DNA of 8,288 bases from Gordonia sp. UBA5067. Lineage in GTDB: Bacteria; Actinomycetota; Actinomycetes; Mycobacteriales; Mycobacteriaceae. Position numbers and translations under genes: made by a program. This document shows positions 1 through 6,467 of this stretch, in pieces. Each line of letters starts with the position of its first letter. Positions within the stretch are counted from its first letter, which is position 1. The notes beneath the pieces were generated by a model. That model saw nothing but the letters and a program-made list of their open reading frames with translations. It made no database searches and was not told the origin of the DNA. Location of the stretch: the NCBI RefSeq assembly GCF_002414845.1, contig NZ_DIAX01000076.1, positions 3,639-11,926 on the forward strand. Direction: 5' to 3'.

Positions 1-1002
1 GGGGGGGAGCCGATCGGCCACGACCCGCGCGCCTCCCGTCGTCGACACGCCGATCGCGTCGGCAAGGTCGACGAAATCGTCCGCGCACACCTGCGCGTTA
101 TAGCGGATCACGCACGGGAGCAGCACCGAGTTGATCGCCCCATGCGGAGCGTCGCAGTAGCCGCCGACCGGATGGCTCATCGCATGGGCGGCGCCGAGGA
201 TGGCGTTGGTGAAGGCCATCCCCGCGCGCAACGCCGCCAGCGACATCTCCGCCCCGGCGTCGGCGTCGTGCGGGTCTTCGACCAGCCGCTCCAAATTGGT
301 CCAGACCCCGACGAGGGCGTCGACCGCGAGCGCATCGGTGAGCCGGCCCCGCGCCAGCGAGACGAACGCCTCGACGCAATGCGTGAGCGCATCCATCCCG
401 GCCTGTGCGATCACCGCGGCCGGCGCCGTGGTGACCAGCCGGGGATCGATCACCGCGATGTTGGGCACCAGGTTGCGCCCGATGATCGTGATCTTCGTGC
501 GACTCGCCGTGTCGTTGAGAATGCAGAACTGGGACACATCGGCCCCGCTACCCGCCGTCGAGGGCACCGCGACGAGCGGCGGCAATGACCGGGACGCCTT
601 GTCGATCCCCGTGTATTCGAGGATGTTGCCGCTGTTGGAGGCCAGGATCGCTATCCCCTTCGCGGCGTCGATCACCGACCCGCCGCCCACCGCCACGAGT
701 CCATCCGCATGATGTTCCCCATAAGCGGCCCGGCCCGCCTCGACCTCGGTCGCCCGCGGGTTGGGGGTCACGCCGAGGAAGACCTCCGGCGACAAGCCGC
801 GCCGACGCAGATCAGACACGACGCGGTCCAGCCACGGCGTCTGTGCGAGGCAGTGGTCGGAGACCAGTAGCGGTCTGCTGATTCCGAGCGCGGCGACCGC
901 ATTGGCGACCTCGTCGAGCGCCCCCGGACCGAAGACGATCTGCGGCGTGTGAAACTTCACCACGCGGCCCAAGCCGCGTCCACGTGCGGACTCGACACCC
1001 AT
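1..1002 (-). CDS. iron-containing (group III) alcohol dehydrogenase, 3' end cut by window edge
   Basis: My own reading of the minus strand from ATG at 1002 gives 334 open codons running off the left edge; the family is usually about 380-390 residues, so the last 50 or so are missing. Seen: the NAD(P)-binding GGGSVIDAAKG motif at residues 106-116, and a complete set of group III metal ligands, D204 and H208 (GMDALTHCVEA), H273 (GAAHAMSHPVGG) and H287 (DAPHGAINSVLLP). It should therefore be a cytoplasmic NAD(P)-dependent dehydrogenase of a small alcohol or diol; the substrate cannot be read from the sequence. A strong Shine-Dalgarno, AGGAGG at 1018-1013, lies 10 bases before the ATG and fixes the start. 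The gene begins 38 bases after the VWA gene and is probably the last or a late gene of the mdo operon. It is clearly different in sequence from the Mdo protein upstream, so it is not a recent tandem copy. From memory, Mycobacterium smegmatis has a comparable gene, annotated 1,3-propanediol dehydrogenase, near its mno gene. Confidence 0.9.
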   Translation of the reverse strand, partial: MGVESARGRGLGRVVKFHTPQIVFGPGALDEVANAVAALGISRPLLVSDHCLAQTPWLDRVVSDLRRRGLSPEVFLGVTPNPRATEVEAGRAAYGEHHADGLVAVGGGSVIDAAKGIAILASNSGNILEYTGIDKASRSLPPLVAVPSTAGSGADVSQFCILNDTASRTKITIIGRNLVPNIAVIDPRLVTTAPAAVIAQAGMDALTHCVEAFVSLARGRLTDALAVDALVGVWTNLERLVEDPHDADAGAEMSLAALRAGMAFTNAILGAAHAMSHPVGGYCDAPHGAINSVLLPCVIRYNAQVCADDFVDLADAIGVSTTGGARVVADRLPP

Positions 1003-1040
1003 CTGATCGAAACCTCCTGCCCAGCGCCCGAATGCGGCCA

Positions 1041-2582
1041 TCAGCGGAGCGCGGCGCCGAGTTCGTCGCACCGCTGCAGGACCTCACCGCCGTCGCGCGC
1101 ACTCACCACCGCCGAGCAATGCTCAGCGTAGTCGCCGAGCGCACACCCCGTCTGCGACCAGTAGCGTTTGGGCTCCGGTGTCAGCCAGGCGACCCGGAAG
1201 GTGCGGCGGGCAAGCTCGGCGAACAGATCGACGCGCGGATCGAAGGCGTTGCTCCGCGCATCCCCGACTACGAGCACGCTGGTGCGGGTGGTGATCAGGT
1301 CGCCGTGCTCGTCGAGCAGTTCGTGCCACATCCGGCCGTAGTCGCTGGTGGCCGACAGGTCCAGACCGTCGGCCGCGAGCACCGCGGCCAGCGCGCCGTC
1401 GGGTGAGGCGGTGCGCAGCGCGGCCGTGACCTGTACCGGGCGGTCCACAAAGGCGATCACCTCACAGCGGTCCCCGAACCGGTGCAGGGTCTGGGCGAGC
1501 CGGAGGATGAAGCCGGTCACCGGCCGAACCGAGATCGAGACGTCGACCAGCACCAGCAGCCGTACCGGACCGGGCCGGCGCTTGCGCCGCCACAGTTCCA
1601 GCGGCACCCCGTCGGTGGCGACGGCGGCGCGCATGGTGCGGCGGAAGTCCAGCCGACCGCCGGCCGCGAGCCTGCTCACCCGCCGCGGTGCGCCGCGCAT
1701 CCGCTGCACCAACCGGTGACAGGCCCGATCGATATCGGCCTGATCGCGATGGATGTGTGTCGACGGATCATCGTCGGTGCCGACGATCGACGCTGCTGTC
1801 AGGCGATCGGTCAGCGCGTCGACAAACCGGGTCAAGGCGTCTGCCAACTCGGCAAGTGCCACTTCGTCAAGCCCGGCGGCGCCATCGACGCTATAAGCCT
1901 GCCTGCCGTCGGTGGCATCCAGGGCGCGGAGTAATGCGGCAGCATCGGCCAGCCGCAGCGTCGAGCCCGAAACTCGAGTCCCTGCTGACGTCAACTCGCC
2001 CACGTGGGACGCGTCGGCATGATCGATCTCCACCGTATAGGTCACCCCGCCCGACACCGTCGAGGAATCGGTATCGACGTGCAACTGCTCGGCCCCCGCC
2101 GACACCGAAAAGTCATTCTCCTCGCGATGCGCACTTTCCCCGACCCGCTCACGCGCATCCGGATCCTCGGCCATCAGGTCGCCAATTTCCACCGTGTGCT
2201 CGTCGGCGCCGATCATCCGGCCCGCGCCTTCAAAGTCCTCGTCCCACTCGAGTTCCTCGGGCAGTGCCGACAGCAGTCCGCGGACCCGCGGCAGGTCCGC
2301 CGGCCCCCCGGGGCCATGATGGCCGAGGAAGAAGAGCGCGAAGGCTTCGTCGAACGCGTCGCGCTCGTAGGAGTACTTCACGGTCACACTGCGCAACGCG
2401 TTCTGCAACTGGACCAGGTCGGCACCGCCGACGATGTCGAGCACCCGACGGATCTCGATCACCTCGGCCGGTGAGACGGCGACCGAGAGCGCCCGCAGCA
2501 CCGACCCAAACGCCACAGCCAGCTGCGCCAGGATCTGCTCATTGCCCGCCGGGGCGGGGCGAGTGGCGCCCACCGGCGTCAC
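1041..2582 (-). CDS. CoxE-like VWA-domain protein, partner of the MoxR ATPase
   Basis: With a GTG start at 2582 the protein has 513 residues. The N-terminal half is mostly helical, with an acidic stretch in the middle. Around residues 300-340 comes the basic R-rich segment (DFRRTMRAAV, then LWRRKRRPGP) that precedes the VWA fold in CoxE-type proteins. The VWA domain fills the C-terminal third. Its metal-ion-dependent adhesion site appears intact: DVSIS at 347-351, a Thr near 412 (ATSDYG) and Asp 441 (VVGDARSN). No signal peptide or membrane segment is visible. In this family the VWA protein works with a MoxR AAA+ ATPase to mature or load a metalloenzyme; here the likely clients are the flanking iron-type dehydrogenases (inference). 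GTG was chosen because it lies just after the ATPase gene's TGA (2586-2584), a spacing typical of translational coupling. The frame stays open to an ATG at 2726, but that stretch overlaps the ATPase gene and looks like a shadow. Only a weak CGGGG precedes the GTG, so the exact start is uncertain. Confidence 0.88.
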   Translation of the reverse strand: MTPVGATRPAPAGNEQILAQLAVAFGSVLRALSVAVSPAEVIEIRRVLDIVGGADLVQLQNALRSVTVKYSYERDAFDEAFALFFLGHHGPGGPADLPRVRGLLSALPEELEWDEDFEGAGRMIGADEHTVEIGDLMAEDPDARERVGESAHREENDFSVSAGAEQLHVDTDSSTVSGGVTYTVEIDHADASHVGELTSAGTRVSGSTLRLADAAALLRALDATDGRQAYSVDGAAGLDEVALAELADALTRFVDALTDRLTAASIVGTDDDPSTHIHRDQADIDRACHRLVQRMRGAPRRVSRLAAGGRLDFRRTMRAAVATDGVPLELWRRKRRPGPVRLLVLVDVSISVRPVTGFILRLAQTLHRFGDRCEVIAFVDRPVQVTAALRTASPDGALAAVLAADGLDLSATSDYGRMWHELLDEHGDLITTRTSVLVVGDARSNAFDPRVDLFAELARRTFRVAWLTPEPKRYWSQTGCALGDYAEHCSAVVSARDGGEVLQRCDELGAALR

Positions 2583-2583
2583 C

Positions 2584-3657
2584 TCAGCCCCGAGCTGCGC
2601 TACGGGCCCGGCCAGCACCGAAGGCCCGCTCGGTGACCGTGCCACCCGGACTGCTGCCGTCGACTCCCACGGTGATCCGTTCACCGTCGACAGAGTCGGC
2701 GCCCAGGGCTCGGCGCACGTGTTCAAGGTCGGTACCGAACTTCACCAGCAGCGACATCAGCGCGGGATCTTGCCCGCCGATCAGGTCCGCCCGATGTTCA
2801 CCGAGGCCGTCCTGGCCGCGTTGCTCCGCCAGTCGGGCCGCCGCACGTGCGGCGTCGATGACCTCGGCGATTGACGGACTCTTCCGCAACGGCAGCTCAC
2901 GGAGTTGGCGCGCCAGGTCGACGACCTCGGCGATCACTGACTCTTCGATGTCGGGAGCGCGCACCGCAACGATGCGCCGCTCGCGCTCGGCGTCCGGATA
3001 GCCCACCTGGAAATGCAGGCACCTCCGCTTGAGCGCCGGGGACAATTCGCGGGTGTCGTTGGAGGTGAGGATGACCCAGGGCGCTGAACGCGCGGCGAAG
3101 GTGCCCAGCTCGGGAACAGTCACTTGCCGTTCGGCCAACACCTCAAGCATCACCGCCTCCATCGCCTCGTCCGTGCGGTCGATCTCATCGACCAGCAGCA
3201 CGGTGGGCTGCTCAGACATGATCGCCGCGAGCAGCGGCCGCGGCACCAGGAAGTCTTCGGTATAGACGCCGACCTCCGTACGGGCCAATGCCGCCGACGC
3301 CGCCCCGAGGGTGTCATAGGCGGCCAGTTCGGCGCTGATCCGATCGCGCAGCATCTGAACGTGCAACAGTTGCCGCGCATAGTCCCACTCGTATAGGGCA
3401 CGCGAGTCGTCGAGTCCCTCGTAGCACTGCAAACGAATCAGCTCACGCCCAGCCGCGGCCGCCAAGGCCTTGGCCAGTTCGGTCTTGCCGACGCCAGCGG
3501 GACCCTCCAGCAGCAGCGGACGTTCCAACAGGGTGGCCAGGTGCAACACCACCGCGAGGTCATCCGAGACCAGGTAGCCCTGGTCGGCCAGTGCTGCGGC
3601 AAGGTCAGCGGGGGTGGCGAAAGTCGATGCCGAAGTGGAAGCGGATGAGTCGGGCAT
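2584..3657 (-). CDS. MoxR-family AAA+ ATPase
   Basis: A 357-residue cytoplasmic AAA+ protein. Seen: Walker A GPAGVGKT at 52-59, Walker B VLLVDEID at 153-160, sensor 1 Asn200 in LTSND, and paired arginines at 211-212 (LKRRC) in the arginine-finger position. A MoxR-like helical lid follows (about 225-300). MoxR ATPases are chaperones that pair with VWA proteins and help fold, activate or insert metal into specific enzymes, such as methanol dehydrogenase in methylotrophs and CO dehydrogenase (CoxD/CoxE). Here the VWA gene follows within two bases and an Mdo-type dehydrogenase gene precedes, so a role in dehydrogenase maturation is inferred. The start is set by GAGGA at 3668-3664, six bases before the ATG. 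The last 40 or so residues (after LEHVRRALGAD) are rich in Gly, Ala, Ser and Arg and look unstructured. It lies 93 bases after mdo, a gap holding a strong stem-loop. Sure of family; the client enzyme is unproven. Confidence 0.93.
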   Translation of the reverse strand: MPDSSASTSASTFATPADLAAALADQGYLVSDDLAVVLHLATLLERPLLLEGPAGVGKTELAKALAAAAGRELIRLQCYEGLDDSRALYEWDYARQLLHVQMLRDRISAELAAYDTLGAASAALARTEVGVYTEDFLVPRPLLAAIMSEQPTVLLVDEIDRTDEAMEAVMLEVLAERQVTVPELGTFAARSAPWVILTSNDTRELSPALKRRCLHFQVGYPDAERERRIVAVRAPDIEESVIAEVVDLARQLRELPLRKSPSIAEVIDAARAAARLAEQRGQDGLGEHRADLIGGQDPALMSLLVKFGTDLEHVRRALGADSVDGERITVGVDGSSPGGTVTERAFGAGRARSAARG

Positions 3658-3707
3658 TTCTGGTCCTCGAAACGGCAGGTGATGTGCGTGGCAGGTGGGC
3701 GAAGCGG

Positions 3708-3738
3708 CTGCCGGGCCCAGGAGGAGCGGGCCCGGCAG
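3708..3738 (-). terminator. perfect 11-bp stem-loop between mdo and moxR (partial terminator or mRNA-stabilising hairpin)
   Basis: Arms CTGCCGGGCCC (3708-3718) and GGGCCCGGCAG (3728-3738) are perfect complements around a 9-base loop. In the transcribed (minus) direction the hairpin starts 12 bases after the mdo stop codon. It is almost all G/C and has no T-tract after it, so it is not a classical intrinsic terminator. A leaky terminator or a 3' stabilising structure that keeps mdo mRNA more abundant than the moxR-VWA part is plausible. The loop reads GCTCCTCCT in the mRNA sense, which resembles an anti-Shine-Dalgarno sequence. Confidence 0.6.
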
Positions 3739-3750
3739 TCGCGCGCGGTG

Positions 3751-5022
3751 TCAGTAGCTGTCGACCATGGCGTGGCGAACCATCGGAATCATCGACTCGA
3801 CGGTGCAGGTGCGCGGGTTGCCCGGCGTACACCAATCGCCCATCATGTGCTCGGAGATCGCCCTGATCTGCTCCTCCGAGGTGTCGACGCCCTCGCCCTT
3901 GCCGGCGTACTTGCCGGTGTTCATCTGGTTCTTCTCATAGCTGTTGACATTGAGCTGCCCGAAGTTGTCCGGGATGCCGACGTCCTTGGAGATGCGGATC
4001 GCCTCCTCGACCGCGGCATCGGCGGCCTGCACCGTGGACATGCCGGTGGTGTTCACGCCGAGCAGCGTGGCGATGTCGGCGAACCGCTCGTAGCGGGCGG
4101 GCAGGTTGTATTCCCAGACACGCGGGAGGGCAATCGCATTGTTCAGACCGTGGTGGCTGTCATAGAACGCGCTGAACGCGTGTGACAGCGAGTGGATCAG
4201 GCCGAGGCCGCCGGAGTTGAAGGCCTGCGCGGCGATGTATTGGGCATGCATCATCCCCGTGCGCGCCTCAAGGTTGTGCGGCTCGTAGACCGCGGTGCGC
4301 AGGTGGTCCCGGATCAGCTCGATCGCGTACTTCGCATTGCCCAGCGACGGCGCGAAATCCAGGCGCGACACGTAGGGCTCACTGCAGTGCGCGAGCACGT
4401 CGAAGCCGCAGAAGGCGGTGAAGTGCTCGGGGCACGAGTAGTACAGCAGCGGGTCATCCATCGCCAGGTCGACGAGGCAGGTGTCGTCGAAGGCCACCCA
4501 TTTGTGGGGGTGCTCCATGTCGGACGTGTCGGTGATGACGTAGGCCCACGACGTCTCCGACCCGGTGCCGGCCGTCGTCGACACGGCGATGTGCCTCGGG
4601 TTCTCCTTGTTGGTGGCCTTGGAGAAGCCCTCGAACTCGTTGATGTTACGGCCGTCGTGGGCGATGACCATGCGCGCGCCCTTGGCGGCATCGTGGCTGG
4701 ACCCGCCACCGACGGAGATGATGCCATCGCATTTCTCCGACTGGTACCGCGCAGCGGCATCCATACAGTTGTAGTCCTTGGGGTTGGACTCGACCTCGTC
4801 GAAGAGCACGACGTCGACACCCTGATACTCGATCTTGCCCTTGAGCTCGTCGATGATCCCCGAGCCGCGAAGACCGGTGGTCATCAACAGGACGCGCGAC
4901 ATCCCGAGATCCTTGGCCTCGACGCCGATCATGTCGTGCGCGCCGACGCCGAGCTTGGCCTTGGGGAAGGGGTGGAATTCTTTGATCGGGAAGTCCCAGA
5001 TCTGGTTCATCTCGATGGCCAT
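3751..5022 (-). CDS. mdo: nicotinoprotein methanol/alcohol dehydrogenase (Mdo/Mno type, NDMA-dependent)
   Basis: A 423-residue protein that I recognise as the actinobacterial methanol:NDMA oxidoreductase (Mdo, also called Mno), a group III iron-type dehydrogenase. Known for the family: decamers with tightly bound NADP(H), oxidation of methanol and other small alcohols, and re-oxidation of the bound cofactor by an electron acceptor thought to be mycofactocin rather than by free NAD. Seen: the GGGSSHDAAKG nucleotide motif at 105-115 and all four metal ligands, D208 and H212 (GFDVLAHCSE), H277 (GLIHSLSHAF) and H291 (SHHGLNNAIALP). The start ATG at 5022 has AAGGAGA seven bases upstream (5036-5030). 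An in-frame ATG at 5127 would add 35 residues of unrelated, intergenic-looking sequence and was not chosen. It is the first gene of a run with moxR, the VWA gene and a second iron-type dehydrogenase. No mycofactocin genes lie in this window. The substrate (methanol, ethanol, 1,3-propanediol) cannot be settled from the sequence. Confidence 0.93.
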   Translation of the reverse strand: MAIEMNQIWDFPIKEFHPFPKAKLGVGAHDMIGVEAKDLGMSRVLLMTTGLRGSGIIDELKGKIEYQGVDVVLFDEVESNPKDYNCMDAAARYQSEKCDGIISVGGGSSHDAAKGARMVIAHDGRNINEFEGFSKATNKENPRHIAVSTTAGTGSETSWAYVITDTSDMEHPHKWVAFDDTCLVDLAMDDPLLYYSCPEHFTAFCGFDVLAHCSEPYVSRLDFAPSLGNAKYAIELIRDHLRTAVYEPHNLEARTGMMHAQYIAAQAFNSGGLGLIHSLSHAFSAFYDSHHGLNNAIALPRVWEYNLPARYERFADIATLLGVNTTGMSTVQAADAAVEEAIRISKDVGIPDNFGQLNVNSYEKNQMNTGKYAGKGEGVDTSEEQIRAISEHMMGDWCTPGNPRTCTVESMIPMVRHAMVDSY

Positions 5023-5052
5023 CGTGCAGTCTCCTTGGCTCGAACTCGGACG

Positions 5053-5068
5053 TGTGTTTTCGGACACA
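5053..5068. promoter_or_regulatory. inverted repeat in the mdo leader (possible operator)
   Basis: TGTGT (5053-5057) and ACACA (5064-5068) form a perfect 5-bp inverted repeat with a 6-base spacer, 30 to 46 bases upstream of the mdo start. That is near the expected transcription start if the promoter at 5072-5100 is real, so a bound regulator could block or modulate initiation. It is short enough to be chance. A second, weaker dyad (GTG-TTCG-CAC, 5075-5084) lies beside it. Confidence 0.35.
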
Positions 5069-5071
5069 TCC

Positions 5072-5100
5072 AGAGTGTTCGCACCAGCGCGGGACGACAA
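5072..5100 (-). promoter_or_regulatory. candidate promoter for the mdo operon
   Basis: On the minus strand, TTGTCG (5100-5095) and CACTCT (5077-5072) are separated by 17 bases and resemble -35 and -10 elements. The -10 is a poor match to TANNNT, agreeing only at the A and the last T. Transcription would start near 5065, giving a leader of roughly 40 bases that contains the good mdo Shine-Dalgarno. No better candidate was seen between murA and mdo. Confidence 0.3.
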
Positions 5101-5128
5101 GGGGGCCTGACCGGTGGCGCACAGCATC

Positions 5129-5141
5129 AGCCCATCGGGCT
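5129..5141 (-). other. small hairpin downstream of murA
   Basis: AGCCC and GGGCT form a perfect 5-bp stem with a 3-base loop, about 40 bases after the murA stop. There is no T-tract. A second imperfect hairpin (GGTGGACC/GGTCAACC, one mismatch, 4-base loop, 5168-5187) overlaps the murA stop codon. Together they may end or reduce murA transcription before mdo, but neither is strong. Confidence 0.25.
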
Positions 5142-5171
5142 AGGCGGCGCACCTGTCCAACCGGCTAGGTG
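5132..5171. repeat. imperfect 15-bp direct repeat upstream of mdo
   Basis: CCATCGGGCTAGGCG (5132-5146) and CCAACCGGCTAGGTG (5157-5171) match at 12 of 15 positions, share the core GGCTAGG and start 25 bases apart. They lie 110-150 bases upstream of the mdo start and upstream of the candidate promoter, where an activator or response regulator could bind as tandem dimers. The 25-base period is not a clean multiple of the helical turn. Chance cannot be excluded. Confidence 0.35.
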
Positions 5172-5181
5172 GACCGCCCGG

Positions 5182-6438
5182 TCAACCGCTGACCCGCTCG
5201 ATGGAACCACCAAGCGAGCGCAGCTGCGCCACGAAGTCCGGGTACCCGCGGTCGATGTGCTCGACGTCGTAAACCTCGGTCACCCCGTCGGCGACCAGTC
5301 CGGCCAGCACCAACCCGGCACCGGCCCGGATATCAGACGACCACACCGGTGCGCTGGACAGTTGTGCCACGCCGCGGATGACCGCGTGATGGCCATCGGT
5401 GCGGGCGTCGGCGCCGAGGCGAACCATTTCCTCGACAAACCTGAATCGCGCCTCGAAGACATTCTCGGTCACCACCGACATTCCGTCGGCGATCGTCGCC
5501 AGCCCGATGACCATCGGCTGCAGATCGGTCGGGAATCCCGGGTAGGGCAAGGTCGATACGTTGATCGCCACCGGTCGCGCCTCCTGCTGAACGCGGAAGC
5601 CATCGTCAAACCAATCGACCTTCGCACCGGCATCGGCGAGCTTGGTCAGCACCAGCGACAGGTGTTGCGGCGCGACACCCCGCACCGTGACGTCACCGCG
5701 TGTCATCGCCGCGGCAATCCCCCACGTCGCCCCAACGATCCGGTCGCCGACGACGCGATGGGTGGTCGGCTTCAGTTCCCGGACCCCGGTCACCGTGAGC
5801 GTCGACGTACCCGCTCCGTCGATCTGGGCACCCATCTGCGTGAGCATCTCGCACAGGTCGACGATCTCCGGCTCGCGCGCCGCGTTGTCGACCGTTGTCT
5901 CGCCGTCGGCGAGAACCGCGGCCATCAAGATATTCTCGGTCGCGCCGACCGAGGGGAACTCCAAGGCGATCGGCGCGCCGGTCAGCCGCTCCGCCGACGC
6001 GACAACGCAACCGTGCTCGATCGAACTGTGCGCCCCCATCGCACGCAGCCCGGCCTGGTGCATGTCGAGCGGCCGCGAGCCGATCGCATCCCCACCGGGC
6101 AACGCGACGACGGCCCGGCGGCAGCGCGCCATCAGCGGCCCGAGCACGCAGACCGAGGCCCGGAACTGCTTCACCGCGTCGAAATCGGCGTGGAAGCTGG
6201 GCTCAGCCGGCGACTCGATGGTCACCGTCGCGGCGTCCAGGGTCACCGTCGCGCCCAGGCCGCGCAGGACGTCCGCCATCAGCGGAACGTCGGCGATATC
6301 GGGAGCATTGGTCAGAACGGTCGTCCCCTCGGCCAGCAGTGCGGCCGCCATCAGCTTCAAAACACTGTTCTTGGCGCCGGTCACCTGGACCTCGCCGGAC
6401 AGTCGGGCGCCGCCGGACACGAGAAAACGATCACTCAC
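5182..6438 (-). CDS. murA: UDP-N-acetylglucosamine 1-carboxyvinyltransferase (MurA), Asp117 form
   Basis: MurA catalyses the first committed step of peptidoglycan synthesis, transferring enolpyruvate from phosphoenolpyruvate to UDP-GlcNAc in the cytoplasm. The 418-residue product is full length for the family. Seen, numbered from the GTG at 6438: GAKNS with K23 and N24, the active-site loop [12 protein letters not shown] with Asp117 where Escherichia coli has Cys115, PGFPTD with D305, SSDIRAGAG with R371, and HIDRGYP with R397. The Asp form is the one known from Mycobacterium tuberculosis and explains intrinsic fosfomycin resistance. I prefer GTG 6438 to the in-frame ATG two codons upstream (6444): it aligns with the start of the tuberculosis protein as I recall it and places a -10 hexamer correctly for a leaderless mRNA. 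Divergent from the adenosyltransferase gene; 159 bases separate its stop from mdo. Confidence 0.97.
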   Translation of the reverse strand: MSDRFLVSGGARLSGEVQVTGAKNSVLKLMAAALLAEGTTVLTNAPDIADVPLMADVLRGLGATVTLDAATVTIESPAEPSFHADFDAVKQFRASVCVLGPLMARCRRAVVALPGGDAIGSRPLDMHQAGLRAMGAHSSIEHGCVVASAERLTGAPIALEFPSVGATENILMAAVLADGETTVDNAAREPEIVDLCEMLTQMGAQIDGAGTSTLTVTGVRELKPTTHRVVGDRIVGATWGIAAAMTRGDVTVRGVAPQHLSLVLTKLADAGAKVDWFDDGFRVQQEARPVAINVSTLPYPGFPTDLQPMVIGLATIADGMSVVTENVFEARFRFVEEMVRLGADARTDGHHAVIRGVAQLSSAPVWSSDIRAGAGLVLAGLVADGVTEVYDVEHIDRGYPDFVAQLRSLGGSIERVSG

Positions 6439-6442
6439 CCTC

Positions 6443-6451
6443 ATAGCCTAT
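6443..6451. promoter_or_regulatory. shared near-palindromic -10 element between murA and the adenosyltransferase gene
   Basis: ATAGCCTAT reads TAGCCT on the plus strand (6444-6449) and TAGGCT on the minus strand (6450-6445); both fit the actinobacterial -10 pattern TANNNT. On the plus strand a start near 6456-6457 gives a leader of about 11 bases before the ATG at 6468. On the minus strand the start falls at or next to 6438, the preferred murA GTG. No clear -35 is seen for either direction. Confidence 0.5.
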
Positions 6452-6467
6452 CCACTACCGTGAAGGC

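Noticed and set aside
1..7. Run of seven G at the window edge as a possible frameshift site in the dehydrogenase gene
   Set aside because: The frame stays open and plausible up to the edge; without the following sequence nothing more can be said.
1688..3001. A 437-codon plus-strand frame rich in Arg and Pro
   Set aside because: Antisense to the VWA and ATPase genes, with composition typical of a shadow frame.
5023..5127. N-terminal extension of Mdo from an ATG at 5127
   Set aside because: A good Shine-Dalgarno sits directly before ATG 5022, the extension runs through the repeat-bearing leader, and the family begins near MAIEMNQIWDFP.
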